Assembly (NCBI RefSeq): GCF_008477545.1
Contig: NZ_VORA01000002.1
Span: 868,001-932,000 of the forward strand
Direction of reading: 5' to 3'
DNA from: Roseibium aestuarii
GTDB lineage: Bacteria > Pseudomonadota > Alphaproteobacteria > Rhizobiales > Stappiaceae
Length of the DNA stretch: 64,000 nucleotides
Of the stretch, positions 8,838 to 18,085 are shown piece by piece. A program made the position numbers and the translations under genes. How positions within the stretch are numbered: the stretch's first letter is position 1; each line of letters begins with the position of its first letter. The notes beneath the pieces are model-generated. The model was not told where the DNA came from and made no database searches. It saw only the letters and a program-made list of their open reading frames with translations.

Positions 8838-9638
8838 TTATTTTCTGCTCTTGCTGAGGAAGAAGAACGCCACCACCATGACAACCGAAATGCCGAGAAG
8901 CACGGTCGCGATGGCATTGACTTCCGGGGTCACGACCCGCCGCAGCTGACCCAGCATGTAGGTGGGCAGCGTGTCCTGACCTGCGGATTTCACGAATTCG
9001 GTAATCACCACGTCATCCAGCGAGATGACGAAGGCAAGCATGGCCCCGGCCAGAATACCGGGCCAGAGCTGCGGCAGGGTGATGCGCAGGAACACCCGGA
9101 ACGGGGTTCCGTAAAGATCCTGCCCCGCCTGTTCCAGCGCCCGGTCCATGCCGGCCAGCCGCGCCTTGATGGGCATGTAGGCAAAGGGAATGCAAAAGGC
9201 CGAATGGGCGAGGATCAGATAGCCCATGCCCGTGTAGCCGGTGGCAACCTTGACCGCCGCAAAGACGATCAGCAGCGCCACGGCAGTGACGATTTCCGGC
9301 ACCATGAGCGGCTGGTTGATCAACCCGAAGATCAGCCCCTGCCCCTTGAAGCGGCCGGGCCGGGCCATGGCAAGAGCGGCCGGCACGGCACAGGCCGTCG
9401 CCAGAACCGTGGCCGAAAGCGCCAGGATGAGCGAGCGCACGGTCGCGGCCCGCACCTGATCATTCTCCCAGGCCGAGGCATACCAGCGCCAGGAGAACCC
9501 TTCCCAAACGGCCACCGACGACCCGGCGTTGAAGGAATAGGCCACCAGCAGGATGATCGGCAGGTAGAGCAGGATGAAGCAGGCCATGGCAATGGCCGGG
9601 AAGCCGGTCTGCCGGCGAATGTCGAAGGTTCTAGCCAT
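8838..9638 (-). CDS. polyamine-type ABC transporter permease 2 (PotI-like)
   Basis: 266 residues, about six membrane helices, with the importer EAA-loop signature [23 protein letters not shown] near residue 150. It forms the inner-membrane channel with the PotH-like partner. I set the start at 9638 (MARTFDIRR), which has GGAGGAG about 8 bases upstream and overlaps the partner's stop by 8 bp; a longer reading frame from 9671 lacks support. Ends in FFLSKSRK. Confidence 0.9.
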   Translation of the reverse strand: MARTFDIRRQTGFPAIAMACFILLYLPIILLVAYSFNAGSSVAVWEGFSWRWYASAWENDQVRAATVRSLILALSATVLATACAVPAALAMARPGRFKGQGLIFGLINQPLMVPEIVTAVALLIVFAAVKVATGYTGMGYLILAHSAFCIPFAYMPIKARLAGMDRALEQAGQDLYGTPFRVFLRITLPQLWPGILAGAMLAFVISLDDVVITEFVKSAGQDTLPTYMLGQLRRVVTPEVNAIATVLLGISVVMVVAFFFLSKSRK

Positions 9639-10542
9639 GCCCGTTCTCCTCCGTTCCTGCGGCCCGCACATAGACGAAGAGCGCGATCATCACGATCGCG
9701 AGCAGGGTCAGCGAGAGCGCTGCGCCCAGCGGCCAGTTGCGCCCCTGCCCGAACTGCAACTCGATCAGGTTGCCGAGCATCAGCTGCTTGCCGCCGCCCA
9801 GAACGCGCGGCGTGACATAGGCGCCCAGTGACGGCACGAAGACGAGGATCGATCCGGCGATCACCCCCGGCTTGGCGAGCGGGAAGATGATGCGCTTCAG
9901 CACCTGCCAGCGGGTGGCGTAGAGATCATAGCCCGCCTCCACCAGCCGGAAGTCCAGCCGCTCCAGCGAGGCATAGATCGGCAGCACCATGAGCGGCAGA
10001 TAGACATAGGCCATGCCGAAGAGCACGGCGAACTCGGTGAAGAGCATCTGGATCGGCGTGTCGATGATGCCGAGCCACAGGAGCACAAGATTGACCGTTC
10101 CCTCCGCACGGATCAGCTCCATGATCGCAAAGGTGCGGATCAGCAGGTTGGTCCAGAAGGGAATGATGATCAACAGCATCCAGATGTCGCGCTGCCGCTT
10201 CGGCCGGGTCGCGATGAAATAGGCGGTCGGAAAGCCGATCAGGAACGTGATCACCGCCGTCAGCAAAGACAGTTTCACCGAGCGCCAGAAGATCGACAGA
10301 TGGGCATCCGCGAAGGTCAGCTCCTCGGAGAAGAAATCCCGTTGCAGCAGAACGGAGAACCATCCGTCGATGGAGAAACTCCACTCCACCCCGCCATAAG
10401 GGCCGGCGGTGAGGAAGGAATAGAGCATCACGATCAGGAGCGGCCCGGAGGCCGCGATGAAGAGAACGACCAGCGCCGGGGTCAGCAGCATCCAGCGGCT
10501 GCGGCGTTCCTTCTGGACATGGACAAGAGCGGCATCTGTCAT
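9631..10542 (-). CDS. polyamine-type ABC transporter permease 1 (PotH-like)
   Basis: 303 residues with six predicted helices and the EAA loop LVEAGYDLYATRWQVLKRIIFPL. A first helix (WMLLTPALVVLFIAASGPLLI) follows a short basic N-terminus. Together with the downstream permease it makes the translocation pore. It starts 4 bases after the ATPase stop, consistent with one polycistronic mRNA ordered ATPase-PotH-PotI-binding protein. Confidence 0.92.
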   Translation of the reverse strand: MTDAALVHVQKERRSRWMLLTPALVVLFIAASGPLLIVMLYSFLTAGPYGGVEWSFSIDGWFSVLLQRDFFSEELTFADAHLSIFWRSVKLSLLTAVITFLIGFPTAYFIATRPKRQRDIWMLLIIIPFWTNLLIRTFAIMELIRAEGTVNLVLLWLGIIDTPIQMLFTEFAVLFGMAYVYLPLMVLPIYASLERLDFRLVEAGYDLYATRWQVLKRIIFPLAKPGVIAGSILVFVPSLGAYVTPRVLGGGKQLMLGNLIELQFGQGRNWPLGAALSLTLLAIVMIALFVYVRAAGTEENGHG

Positions 10543-10546
10543 GGGC

Positions 10547-11641
10547 TCAGTCCCTCAGGATCTGGCCGACACCCCGGCCGAGCGACAGTCCGACCCGGTC
10601 GCCGACGCTCATGTCGGACCGCTGTCCCGGCTGGTTCTGCTGCCGCAGCACGAAGAGACCGCCATCATCCAGCGCCACGTGGAAATGAGTGTCCGTGCCG
10701 AAATAGACGACATTCTCCAGCGCCCCCTTCAGCAGCCCCTGCGGCTCGTCCACCAGGATCGCATGTTCGGGGCGGATGGCGAGGGTCACCGGACCATTGG
10801 ACATGGCGCTCGCCAGATCGCTCGAGGGGGCCTGCACGTGGGTCTCGACCCCGCCGGCGAGCCGCACCCGCACGAGGCCCGATCCGTCCCCTTCCACGCC
10901 GACCAGATCGGCGGTGATGAAATTGGTCTCGCCAATGAAATCGGCCACGAAGCGTTCGGACGGCTGGTCGTAGATCTCGCGCGGCGAGCCGATCTGGCGC
11001 ACGGTGCCCGCGTTCATCACCGCGATGCGGTCCGACATGGTCAGCGCTTCTTCCTGGTCGTGGGTGACGAAGATGAAGGTGATGCCCGTTTCCGCCTGCA
11101 GGCGCTTCAGCTCCAGCTGCATGTCCTTGCGCAGCTTGTAGTCCAGCGCAGAAAGCGGCTCATCCAGCAGCAGCACCTTCGGCCGGGGCGCCAGGGCCCG
11201 CGCCAGCGCCACGCGCTGTTGCTGGCCACCGGAAATCTCGGAGGTCTTGCGGTCCGCCATGGGCGTCATGCGCACCAGGTCCAGCATGTCCGCCACCGTC
11301 TTGCGAATTTCGGCCTTCGGCTTGTTCAGCATCTCAAGACCGAAGGCGATGTTCTCCGCCACGCTCATGTGCGGGAACAGGGCATAGGACTGGAAGACCG
11401 TGTTGACCGGACGCCGGTAGGGCGGCTGGGCCAGCAGGTCCTTTCCATCCAGAAGCACGGATCCGCTGGTGGGGTATTCAAAGCCCGCAATCACCCGAAG
11501 CAGGGTCGTCTTGCCGCAGCCTGAAGGGCCGAGCAAGGTGAAGAATTCATTATCCTGAACCGTGAGCGACACACCGCCAAGCGCGGTGAAATCCATGTCC
11601 GGCCCCGGGAAGACCTTCGTGACCCCAATAACTTCGATCAT
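10547..11641 (-). CDS. polyamine-type ABC transporter ATP-binding protein (PotG/PotA family)
   Basis: 364-residue importer ATPase: Walker [13 protein letters not shown] (about residue 38), Q-loop [10 protein letters not shown], signature [15 protein letters not shown], Walker [13 protein letters not shown], switch histidine in VTHDQEEA, and a C-terminal TOBE regulatory domain (last about 120 residues) as in PotA/PotG. It energises the PotHI-like permease. First gene of the operon. I chose ATG 11641 ([11 protein letters not shown]) because it aligns with the family start; a GTG at 11662 is in frame and possible. A palindrome (11671-11684) lies directly upstream. Confidence 0.92.
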   Translation of the reverse strand: MIEVIGVTKVFPGPDMDFTALGGVSLTVQDNEFFTLLGPSGCGKTTLLRVIAGFEYPTSGSVLLDGKDLLAQPPYRRPVNTVFQSYALFPHMSVAENIAFGLEMLNKPKAEIRKTVADMLDLVRMTPMADRKTSEISGGQQQRVALARALAPRPKVLLLDEPLSALDYKLRKDMQLELKRLQAETGITFIFVTHDQEEALTMSDRIAVMNAGTVRQIGSPREIYDQPSERFVADFIGETNFITADLVGVEGDGSGLVRVRLAGGVETHVQAPSSDLASAMSNGPVTLAIRPEHAILVDEPQGLLKGALENVVYFGTDTHFHVALDDGGLFVLRQQNQPGQRSDMSVGDRVGLSLGRGVGQILRD

Positions 11642-11670
11642 GATCGGACCAGACCCTTTCACAATGGCAA

Positions 11671-11684
11671 GTGATCATGATCAC
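11671..11684. promoter_or_regulatory. palindrome GTGATCATGATCAC upstream of the polyamine importer operon
   Basis: A perfect 14-bp palindrome ending 30 bases before the ATPase start. It has the GTGA-N6-TCAC form of CRP/FNR-superfamily sites but also fits GntR-type operators. A related palindrome occurs at 11980-11995. It is a good operator candidate for the importer; the protein that binds it is unknown. Confidence 0.55.
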
Positions 11685-11979
11685 AAGTCCGCATGAAAAA
11701 AATTGCAAGGGTGAAAATTCAGTAGCTGTCGCTCAATTGCTCGGCACATCCATGAATTGGGCAGCAGGTTCAGCATGCGGCAACGCCGCATCATCTGTGC
11801 TCCCCGAAGAGATAGCCAGCACGAAATCCGGCCTCACTTTGGCGAACATGTCACCGAAATCAGCACGGTTCTGCGAGATCTGGCCGGCATGGTCTCGCGT
11901 GCTGCAGGGCGGTTGCAGGTGCGAAAGGAGGCGTCGGTGCCGCCGGCACGACACAAGCCCCGATAAGCAGGGAATAAAA
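11685..11979. other. 295-bp gap between divergent units, no convincing gene
   Basis: Short frames occur on both strands but none has a ribosome site, a recognisable domain or the coding texture of the neighbours. The A-rich part near 11690-11720 is the least GC-rich stretch here and probably carries promoter elements for the minus-strand importer operon. Confidence 0.5.
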
Positions 11980-11995
11980 ATTTGTGATCACAAAT
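11980..11995. promoter_or_regulatory. perfect 16-bp palindrome ATTTGTGATCACAAAT
   Basis: Self-complementary over 16 bases, in an AT-rich patch directly ahead of the plus-strand DUF2946/PepSY genes. It shares the core TGATCA and the GTGA/TCAC arms with the palindrome at 11671-11684 about 300 bp away, so one regulator may bind both and could loop the gap. The half-site resembles both GntR (FadR subgroup) and CRP-like operators. Confidence 0.55.
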
Positions 11996-11996
11996 A

Positions 11997-12575
11997 ATGC
12001 ACTTCCCTGCACGGCAAGGGCACGTCAGGCACGCCGGAGCCCCCGGATCAGCCGCACGCCACACCCGCAATGCCCCGCGACATCGCGGCCATTGCCCGTC
12101 CGCATGCGCTTCGCTACAACAAAGGTCAGGTGACGGGGCAAGACAACTGGGACAGACACCGCTCAGCACGCAGCACAGGGGAACGGGCCGCAGGATCCTG
12201 ACGGCCCTGCTGACCCTTGCCGTTCTGGTGGCCGCCTTGCTGCCGCCCGGCGTGATGCCCGGTCGTGCCTCTGACGGGGTGATCTCTCTGGTGCTGTGTA
12301 CTTCTGACGGACTGCACACGCTCTACCTCGACGCCGAAGGGCGGCAGGTCGAGGACCCCGCGACCCCGGCGCCCGAAGACGACCGCCAGACCAAGAAGAG
12401 CATCTGCCTCTTCGGCTCAGGCCTCACGGCCAACCTCACATCCGGGATTCCGCCCCTCGGCCATCCCGGACCGATCCGTTCGCCCGCGGCCCGCGCCTTT
12501 GCCGAGCTTCTGCTCGCCCGCGCGCAGCATCTGCCTCTGGGCGCCCGCGCGCCCCCTTTCCCGCTCCACGCCTGA
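11997..12575 (+). CDS. DUF2946-like small membrane/exported protein (start uncertain)
   Basis: The reliable part is about 12190-12575: a hydrophobic segment (ILTALLTLAVLVAALLPPGVMP) followed by GVISLVLCTSDGLHTLYLD and a Pro-rich tail, the pattern of DUF2946 proteins (PxGxMP, then LCT.DG). Function of the family is unknown; members often sit beside metal-uptake or PepSY genes, as here. The only upstream ATG (11997) lies 1 base after a palindrome without a ribosome site, and its first about 60 codons look non-coding, so the true start is probably a non-ATG codon near 12200. A PepSY gene follows about 100 bases later. Confidence 0.55.
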   Translation: MHFPARQGHVRHAGAPGSAARHTRNAPRHRGHCPSACASLQQRSGDGARQLGQTPLSTQHRGTGRRILTALLTLAVLVAALLPPGVMPGRASDGVISLVLCTSDGLHTLYLDAEGRQVEDPATPAPEDDRQTKKSICLFGSGLTANLTSGIPPLGHPGPIRSPAARAFAELLLARAQHLPLGARAPPFPLHA

Positions 12576-12680
12576 GTTCAATTCCGATCAATCACTCTGA
12601 TGAAGCAAACGCGCCCCTGCGGCCGCCGATTTGCGCCCGCAGATCTGCCCGCGCGTGTTTGCCAGGACTGGAGCCTTTCA

Positions 12681-14099
12681 ATGTCCCTTTCCACCGCGTC
12701 CACCGACGCAACCCTGTCGCGCGGCCTCGACCGCCGCTTTTATCTCGCAGCCTGGCGCTGGCACTTCTATGCCGGGCTTTTCGTCGCCCCTTTCATGATC
12801 ATCCTCGCCATCACCGGCATGATGATGATGCTCATCGGCTATTTCGACGGCCGGGAGGGCGAGAAGATCACCATCTCCGTGCCTCAGGCCGCACAGGCCC
12901 TTTCGCTGGAAGACCAGTCCGCCCTCGCCCTGCAGGATTTCCCCGGCGCCACTCTGGTGGAATGGATCAAGGCCCCTGCCCCCGACCGGGTGAACGTCTT
13001 CCGCATCAAGCAGGCAGAAGGTGGCCAGACCATGGTCGCGCTCGATCCCTATACGGGTGAAATCGTCGAGACCTGGCGCCGCCGCGACGGCTGGTATGAC
13101 CTTGCCGATACCATCCATGGCGACCTTCTGCTCGGCACCCCCGGCGACCGCATCCTGGAGATCGCCGCAGGCTTCGGCATCATTCTCATCCTCACCGGAC
13201 TTTACATGTGGTGGCCTAGAGAACGCAGCCTTCTCGCAAGCCTCACACCGTTCTTGCGCGGTCCGACCCGTGAGGTCCTAAAGAGCCTCCACGTCACCAT
13301 CGGCGCGGCGCTCTCCATCGTGCTCCTCCTCTTCCTCCTGTCCGGCATGTCCTGGACCGGTGTCTGGGGCAGCAAGCTGGTTCAGGCCTGGAGCACCTTC
13401 CCGGCACAGAAATGGGACAACGTGCCACTGTCCGACGAAACCCATGCAGCCATGAACCACGAAGGGCACAAGGACATGCCCTGGGCGCTGGAACAGACCC
13501 CGCTTCCGGCCTCTGGTTCCGATCTGGGCACCGCAGGCACTCTGGAAGGCGAGCCGGTCACCCTCGATACGATCGCAGCCCTGGGCGACCGGCTGGGCTT
13601 CACCAGCCGCTATCGGATCGCCTTCCCCAAGGGGGCGACCGGGGTATGGACCCTCAACCAGGACACCATGAGCGCGGATGCGGAAAACCCCTTTGCCGAC
13701 AAGACCGTCCATGTCGACCAGTACACGGGCAAGGTTCTGGTGGATGTGCGCTTTGCCGACTACTCGCTGGCGGGCAAGACCATGGCCGTCTCCGTTCCCC
13801 TGCACATGGGGCTGGTGAGCGTGTGGAATCTCGCCTTCAACACGCTCTTCTGCCTCGCAATGGTCTTCCTCAGCCTCTCGGGTGTCGCCATGTGGTGGCT
13901 GCGCCGGCCGAAGAAGATGGCCGCCCGCCTCTTCGCCCCGCAAGTGCCCGCCGACATGCCCCACTGGAAGAACGCGATGCTGCTCATGCTGATCGTGTCG
14001 CTAGCCTTCCCTCTGGTGGGTCTGACCCTGATCAGCCTGCTCGTGCTGGATGTTCTGGTCTTCGCAAGGATCCCCGGCCTGCGCCGGCTCTATGCCTGA
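12681..14099 (+). CDS. PepSY-associated transmembrane protein
   Basis: 472 residues with the PepSY_TM layout: an N-terminal helix (FYAGLFVAPFMIILAITGMMMML) preceded by the WRWHFYAG motif, a periplasmic PepSY domain, a central helix pair (ILILTGLYMWWPR), another periplasmic region rich in His/Met (ETHAAMNHEGHKDMPW), and C-terminal helices with VAMWWLRRP. Relatives are found with siderophore/iron or copper uptake and are proposed to reduce or handle metals at the inner membrane. I set the start at ATG 12681 with GGAG 9 bases upstream. Pairing with the DUF2946-like gene suggests a metal-related two-gene unit (inference). Confidence 0.82.
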   Translation: MSLSTASTDATLSRGLDRRFYLAAWRWHFYAGLFVAPFMIILAITGMMMMLIGYFDGREGEKITISVPQAAQALSLEDQSALALQDFPGATLVEWIKAPAPDRVNVFRIKQAEGGQTMVALDPYTGEIVETWRRRDGWYDLADTIHGDLLLGTPGDRILEIAAGFGIILILTGLYMWWPRERSLLASLTPFLRGPTREVLKSLHVTIGAALSIVLLLFLLSGMSWTGVWGSKLVQAWSTFPAQKWDNVPLSDETHAAMNHEGHKDMPWALEQTPLPASGSDLGTAGTLEGEPVTLDTIAALGDRLGFTSRYRIAFPKGATGVWTLNQDTMSADAENPFADKTVHVDQYTGKVLVDVRFADYSLAGKTMAVSVPLHMGLVSVWNLAFNTLFCLAMVFLSLSGVAMWWLRRPKKMAARLFAPQVPADMPHWKNAMLLMLIVSLAFPLVGLTLISLLVLDVLVFARIPGLRRLYA

Positions 14100-14134
14100 A
14101 CGCCCGCGCCGCTCGGCGCATGGCTCACACTCGT

Positions 14135-14162
14135 CACGGCCCGGCGCTTGCGTTGGGCCGTG
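14135..14162. terminator. hairpin between convergent PepSY and soxG genes
   Basis: CACGGCCC (14135-14142) pairs with GGGCCGTG (14155-14162) around a 12-base loop. It lies in the 78-bp space between converging genes and could serve both directions, but neither side has a clear T-run. Confidence 0.4.
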
Positions 14163-14177
14163 TGCCTTTGTCCGCCG

Positions 14178-14729
14178 TCAGCCTGCGGCGAGTTCGCGGC
14201 AACCGGTGAGCAGCAGATCGAGCACATGGGGCGCAAAGGAACGCCAGACGTCGAGACGCCACTGCGTCTCCCCATCGCGCCATATGACCACCGTGACACC
14301 GTCGAACACCGTTCGCCGCGCCGTGCCCACGGCAACACTTTGCGGATCACGCGGCCAGCCCAGGGTCAGCAGTTCCGTGGCCCTGGACCCGGAAACCATG
14401 ACCGTCAGCTCCCGGTCGGAGAGATCCACGAGCGCATGCGGCACGCTTGCTGCCAGCGTCGCAACGCCCTGCTCGATCACAGCCCTGTCCGCGTCATCGC
14501 AGACCACCAGCCATTCGTCGGGCCCGAGGCAGACCACCTCGCGCGACCCGGCCGCCTGACGCGCGCCGATGCGCGTCGGCAGGCGGAAGCCCAGAACCTC
14601 GCCAGCCGGATCAGTCCCCTCCGGCATCAGCCGTAGGGAAAACCGGCCACGAAGAGGCATCAGCGACACCGACAGGTCAGGCGTTTCCGACAGCACGCCG
14701 GCCACAAGCTCATGAGGAACGACAGTCAT
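14178..14729 (-). CDS. soxG: sarcosine oxidase gamma subunit
   Basis: 183-residue SoxG family protein (GCV_T-like fold), normal size. Recognisable are RLPTRIGARQAAG, CLGPDEWLVV and the conserved SDRELTVMVSGSRATELLTLGWPRD region with the terminal WRSFAPHVLDLLL. It is the fourth subunit of heterotetrameric sarcosine oxidase, contacting the folate domain of the alpha subunit. Last gene of soxBDAG, 16 bases after soxA. Confidence 0.92.
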   Translation of the reverse strand: MTVVPHELVAGVLSETPDLSVSLMPLRGRFSLRLMPEGTDPAGEVLGFRLPTRIGARQAAGSREVVCLGPDEWLVVCDDADRAVIEQGVATLAASVPHALVDLSDRELTVMVSGSRATELLTLGWPRDPQSVAVGTARRTVFDGVTVVIWRDGETQWRLDVWRSFAPHVLDLLLTGCRELAAG

Positions 14730-14745
14730 CGTCTGGTCTCTCCCG

Positions 14746-17700
14746 TCACATCTTCAACCGGTCGCCGGCCGGATCCAGGAAGACCGTTCCCGTGATCCGT
14801 GCCGCCAGGGTGCGATCTTCCATCGGCACATGCACCAAGTCCCCCATCCGCCCGAAACCGCCTTCGACCAGCGCCAGGGCAATCGGCCGCCCGAGCGCCT
14901 GCGAGTGATAGGAGGAGGTGACATGCCCGACCATCTTCATCGGGATCGGCTGGGAGGGATCGAGGACGATCTGCGCCCCTTCCTCCAGCTTCGAATGATC
15001 TTCCGTCAGCAGCCCGACCAATTGCTTGCGGCTTTCCACCAGCATGTCGGGACGGCTCAGCGAGCGCTTGCCGACGAAATCAGGCTTCGCCTTGCCGATG
15101 GCCCAGCCAAGCCCCGCATCCTGCGGCGTCACCGTGCCATCCGTGTCCTGACCGACGATGATGTAGCCCTTCTCCGCCCGCAGCACATGCATGGTCTCCG
15201 TGCCATAGGCACAGACGCCGTGGGCCTGACCGGCCTGCCACAGGATCTCCCAGAGTTCCCTGCCGTGCCGGGCGGGCACGTTGATCTCGAACCCCAGCTC
15301 ACCGGTGAAGCTGACCCGCCAGAGCCGGGCCGGGAAGCCCGCGACCGTGCAGGTGCCATTGGCCATGTGGGGAAAGGCTTCCGGCGTCAGATCCAGTCCC
15401 TCAACGAAGGGTTCCAGCAGCGCACGTGCCTTCGGACCATTGAGGGCGATGGTCGCCCATTGCTCGGTGACCGAGGTCAGCCAGACCTTCAGATGCGGCC
15501 ATTCCGTCTGGAGATAATCCTCCATCATCGCCAGCACCCGCGCCGCGCCACCGGTGGTGGTGGTCACATGGAAGCGGTCCTGGGCCAGACGGGCAATCAC
15601 CCCGTCGTCCCGGATGAAGCCGTCCTCGCCCAGCAGCAGGCCATAGCGGCACCGGTCGGGCGCCAGCTTGCTCCACGGGTTGGTGTACATGCGCTCCAGG
15701 AACGCGGCCGCGTCCGGTCCGACGATCTCGATCTTCCCGAGGGTCGAGGCGTCGAACATGCCCACCGCGCTCCGGGTCGTCAGGCATTCCCGCGCCACCG
15801 CCGTGTCCATGTCTTCACCGGGTTTGGGGAAATAGCGGGCGCGCCGCCACTGGCCCACCGGCTCGAACACCGCGCCCTGCGCCTCCGCCCAGGGATCGAT
15901 GGGCGTCTTGCGGGTCAGGTCGAAGTGATCGCCCCGGTGATAGCCGCAAAGCGCACCGAAACTGGTCGGCGTATAGGGCGGCCGGAAGGTGGTCAGCCCC
16001 ACCTGCGGCGCGGGCTTGCCGAGCGCATCGGCGGCAATGATCAGGCCGTTGATGTTGGACATCTTGCCCTGATCGGTCGCCATTCCGTTGGTGGTGTAGC
16101 GCTTCACGTGCTCGATGGAGCGCATGCCCTCGCGCACCGCCAGCCGGAGATCCTTGGCGGTCACGTCATTCTGGAAATCGACGAAGGCGCGGGTGGAGGT
16201 CAGGTCCTTGAGGGTCGGCAACTCTTTCTTTGCGACACCGCTGCCCGTGCGGTCACGTTCCACCGCATGGCTGCGCGCAAGCACGCGCGCGCCCAGGGCC
16301 TCGGCCGCCCTTGCGCCCATGGCAGACCCGTCGGCCAGCGCGGCCTCGATCCCCCAGAGACCGCGACCGGCGCCGGCAATCTGGCAATCCTCCCGGGTTT
16401 CGAAAGGCAGGAAGGTCTTGCCCTCCTCGTCCCACTCCAGCTTGCCCTGAGTGTGGGAGAAGAGATGCAGCGTCGGCGTCCAGCCGCCGGACATCAGGAC
16501 GCAGTCGCAAGCTATGTTCCGCCCAGCACCCACTGCACCAGACTGAACCGGATTGACCGTGATGGCACTGACCCGCAGCCGGCCGGCGGTCCCCGTGACC
16601 GTATGGCCGCGCAGCACCTCGATGCCCAGCGCATGGGCGCGCCCCAGAAGATCCTCGCGCAGCTCGGCGCGCGTATCGACGATGGCCGCGATGGAGGTCC
16701 CGACGGCGGCGAGGTCAAAGGCGGCAGACCAGGCACTGTCATGGCTGGTCACCACCACCGCCGTCTGTCCCACCCGCACGCCATAGCGGTTCAGATAGGT
16801 CTGGGCCGACCCCGCCAGCATCACCCCCGGACGATCATTGCCGTCGAAAATCAGCGGCTTTTCCAGCGCGCCCTGTGCCAGCACGACCTGACGGGCGCGG
16901 ACACGCCACAGCCTCTCGCGCGGCAAGGCCGGGTCCGGCTCCGCCAGATGATCGGTCACCCGCTCGACGAGGCCGATCATGTTCTGGTGGTAATAGCCGA
17001 TGGCCGTGGTGCGCGGCATGAGCTTCACCCCGAGTGCAGCCAGTGCGGCCACTTCCCCGGCGAGCCAGTCCCAGGCGGGCGTACCATCGATCACGACATC
17101 CGGCTCGGACAGCAGACTGCCGCCGATCTCGCTGCTCTCGTCCACCAGCGTGACCCGAAGTCCCGCCTCGGCGGCTGCGCGCGCAGCCGCCAGGCCAGCC
17201 GGTCCGCCACCGACCACCAGCACATCCGTGTGCAGATAGCGCGAGGCATAGCTGTCAGGATCCGGTGCATCGGGGGACCTGCCGAGGCCGGCGGCCGCGC
17301 GGATGAAGGGTTCGTAGACCTTGTCCCAGAAGCTCTTCGGCCACATGAAGGTCTTGTAGTAGAAGCCGGCCGGCAGAAGCTTGTGGAACCCGTCGTTGAC
17401 CGCCCCCACATCGAAGCCCAGCGACGGCCAGCGGTTCTGACTGACCGCCTCCAGTCCCTCGCGCAGCTCAGCCATGGTGGCGCGGGTGTTGGGCTCCACG
17501 CGCCCCTCGCTCCGATCGATGCCGCGGCGCGTCTCGATCAGCGCATTCGGCTCCTCCGACCCTGCCGTCACCGGACCACGCGGCCGGTGATACTTGAAGG
17601 ACCGGCCCATCAGGTGAACCCCGTGGGCCAGAAGGGCAGAAGCAACCGTGTCACCCTCCAGCCCCTCGAAGGGCGTGCCGTCGAAGCGGAAGCCGACCTT

Positions 17701-17748
17701 GCGGCCGTGGTTCACCCGGCCCTTGCCGTGGACACGGAACGCGCTCAT
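14746..17748 (-). CDS. soxA: sarcosine oxidase alpha subunit
   Basis: 1000 residues, the usual SoxA size. Order of domains: N-terminal ferredoxin-like segment (GDTVASALLAHGVHLMGRSFKYHRPRG, about 30-60), a FAD/NAD Rossmann domain (DVLVVGGGPAGLAAARAAAEAG near 170), a second nucleotide-binding part, and a C-terminal aminomethyltransferase (GCV_T) domain from about 600 (GMFDASTLGKIEIVGPDAAAFL to the end). With SoxB it oxidises sarcosine to glycine, H2O2 and 5,10-methylene-tetrahydrofolate; the GCV_T part binds the folate. Start set at ATG 17748, overlapping the soxD stop by 4 bp; a longer frame to 17859 overlaps soxD heavily and is not credible. Confidence 0.95.
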   Translation of the reverse strand: MSAFRVHGKGRVNHGRKVGFRFDGTPFEGLEGDTVASALLAHGVHLMGRSFKYHRPRGPVTAGSEEPNALIETRRGIDRSEGRVEPNTRATMAELREGLEAVSQNRWPSLGFDVGAVNDGFHKLLPAGFYYKTFMWPKSFWDKVYEPFIRAAAGLGRSPDAPDPDSYASRYLHTDVLVVGGGPAGLAAARAAAEAGLRVTLVDESSEIGGSLLSEPDVVIDGTPAWDWLAGEVAALAALGVKLMPRTTAIGYYHQNMIGLVERVTDHLAEPDPALPRERLWRVRARQVVLAQGALEKPLIFDGNDRPGVMLAGSAQTYLNRYGVRVGQTAVVVTSHDSAWSAAFDLAAVGTSIAAIVDTRAELREDLLGRAHALGIEVLRGHTVTGTAGRLRVSAITVNPVQSGAVGAGRNIACDCVLMSGGWTPTLHLFSHTQGKLEWDEEGKTFLPFETREDCQIAGAGRGLWGIEAALADGSAMGARAAEALGARVLARSHAVERDRTGSGVAKKELPTLKDLTSTRAFVDFQNDVTAKDLRLAVREGMRSIEHVKRYTTNGMATDQGKMSNINGLIIAADALGKPAPQVGLTTFRPPYTPTSFGALCGYHRGDHFDLTRKTPIDPWAEAQGAVFEPVGQWRRARYFPKPGEDMDTAVARECLTTRSAVGMFDASTLGKIEIVGPDAAAFLERMYTNPWSKLAPDRCRYGLLLGEDGFIRDDGVIARLAQDRFHVTTTTGGAARVLAMMEDYLQTEWPHLKVWLTSVTEQWATIALNGPKARALLEPFVEGLDLTPEAFPHMANGTCTVAGFPARLWRVSFTGELGFEINVPARHGRELWEILWQAGQAHGVCAYGTETMHVLRAEKGYIIVGQDTDGTVTPQDAGLGWAIGKAKPDFVGKRSLSRPDMLVESRKQLVGLLTEDHSKLEEGAQIVLDPSQPIPMKMVGHVTSSYHSQALGRPIALALVEGGFGRMGDLVHVPMEDRTLAARITGTVFLDPAGDRLKM

Positions 17749-18047
17749 TTCGCCTCTCCCGTCAGGGTCGCCAGATCCGGTTTCGGCTCCCCCGCCTTGT
17801 AGGTGGTCAGGAAGCGATCGCTCACCGTGTCGCGCACCGCATTGAAGAAACGGCCGCAACCATGCAGATGCCGCCAGCGCTCGAAATGCGGGCCCTTCGG
17901 ATTGGTGCGGATGAAGAGGAAGTCACGCCAGGCCTCGTCAGACACCTGAGAAGGGTCCTCCGGCCGGGCGATATGGGCTTCGCCCGCATAGACGAATTCG
18001 GCCTCGGGAAGGGTTTCCTGGCAATAGGGGCAAGTGATGAGCAGCAT
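17745..18047 (-). CDS. soxD: sarcosine oxidase delta subunit
   Basis: 100-residue zinc-binding SoxD. The CPYC pair near residue 6 and the downstream HGCGRFFN motif are the expected zinc ligands, and HIARP and FERWRHLHGCGRFF are family hallmarks. Structural subunit of the tetrameric oxidase. Its stop overlaps the soxA start (ATGA). Confidence 0.94.
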   Translation of the reverse strand: MLLITCPYCQETLPEAEFVYAGEAHIARPEDPSQVSDEAWRDFLFIRTNPKGPHFERWRHLHGCGRFFNAVRDTVSDRFLTTYKAGEPKPDLATLTGEAK

Positions 18048-18085
18048 GTCGGACCCTCAAGGTGCCGGATCAATGGGAAAGCGGA

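Noticed and set aside
11671-12319. Short frames on both strands in the potG/DUF2946 gap
   Set aside because: No ribosome sites, no recognisable domain and atypical composition; the region is better read as regulatory.
14830-17802. 990-codon plus-strand frame opposite soxA
   Set aside because: Low-complexity Arg/His/Gly translation and no family resemblance; soxA on the other strand is unambiguous.
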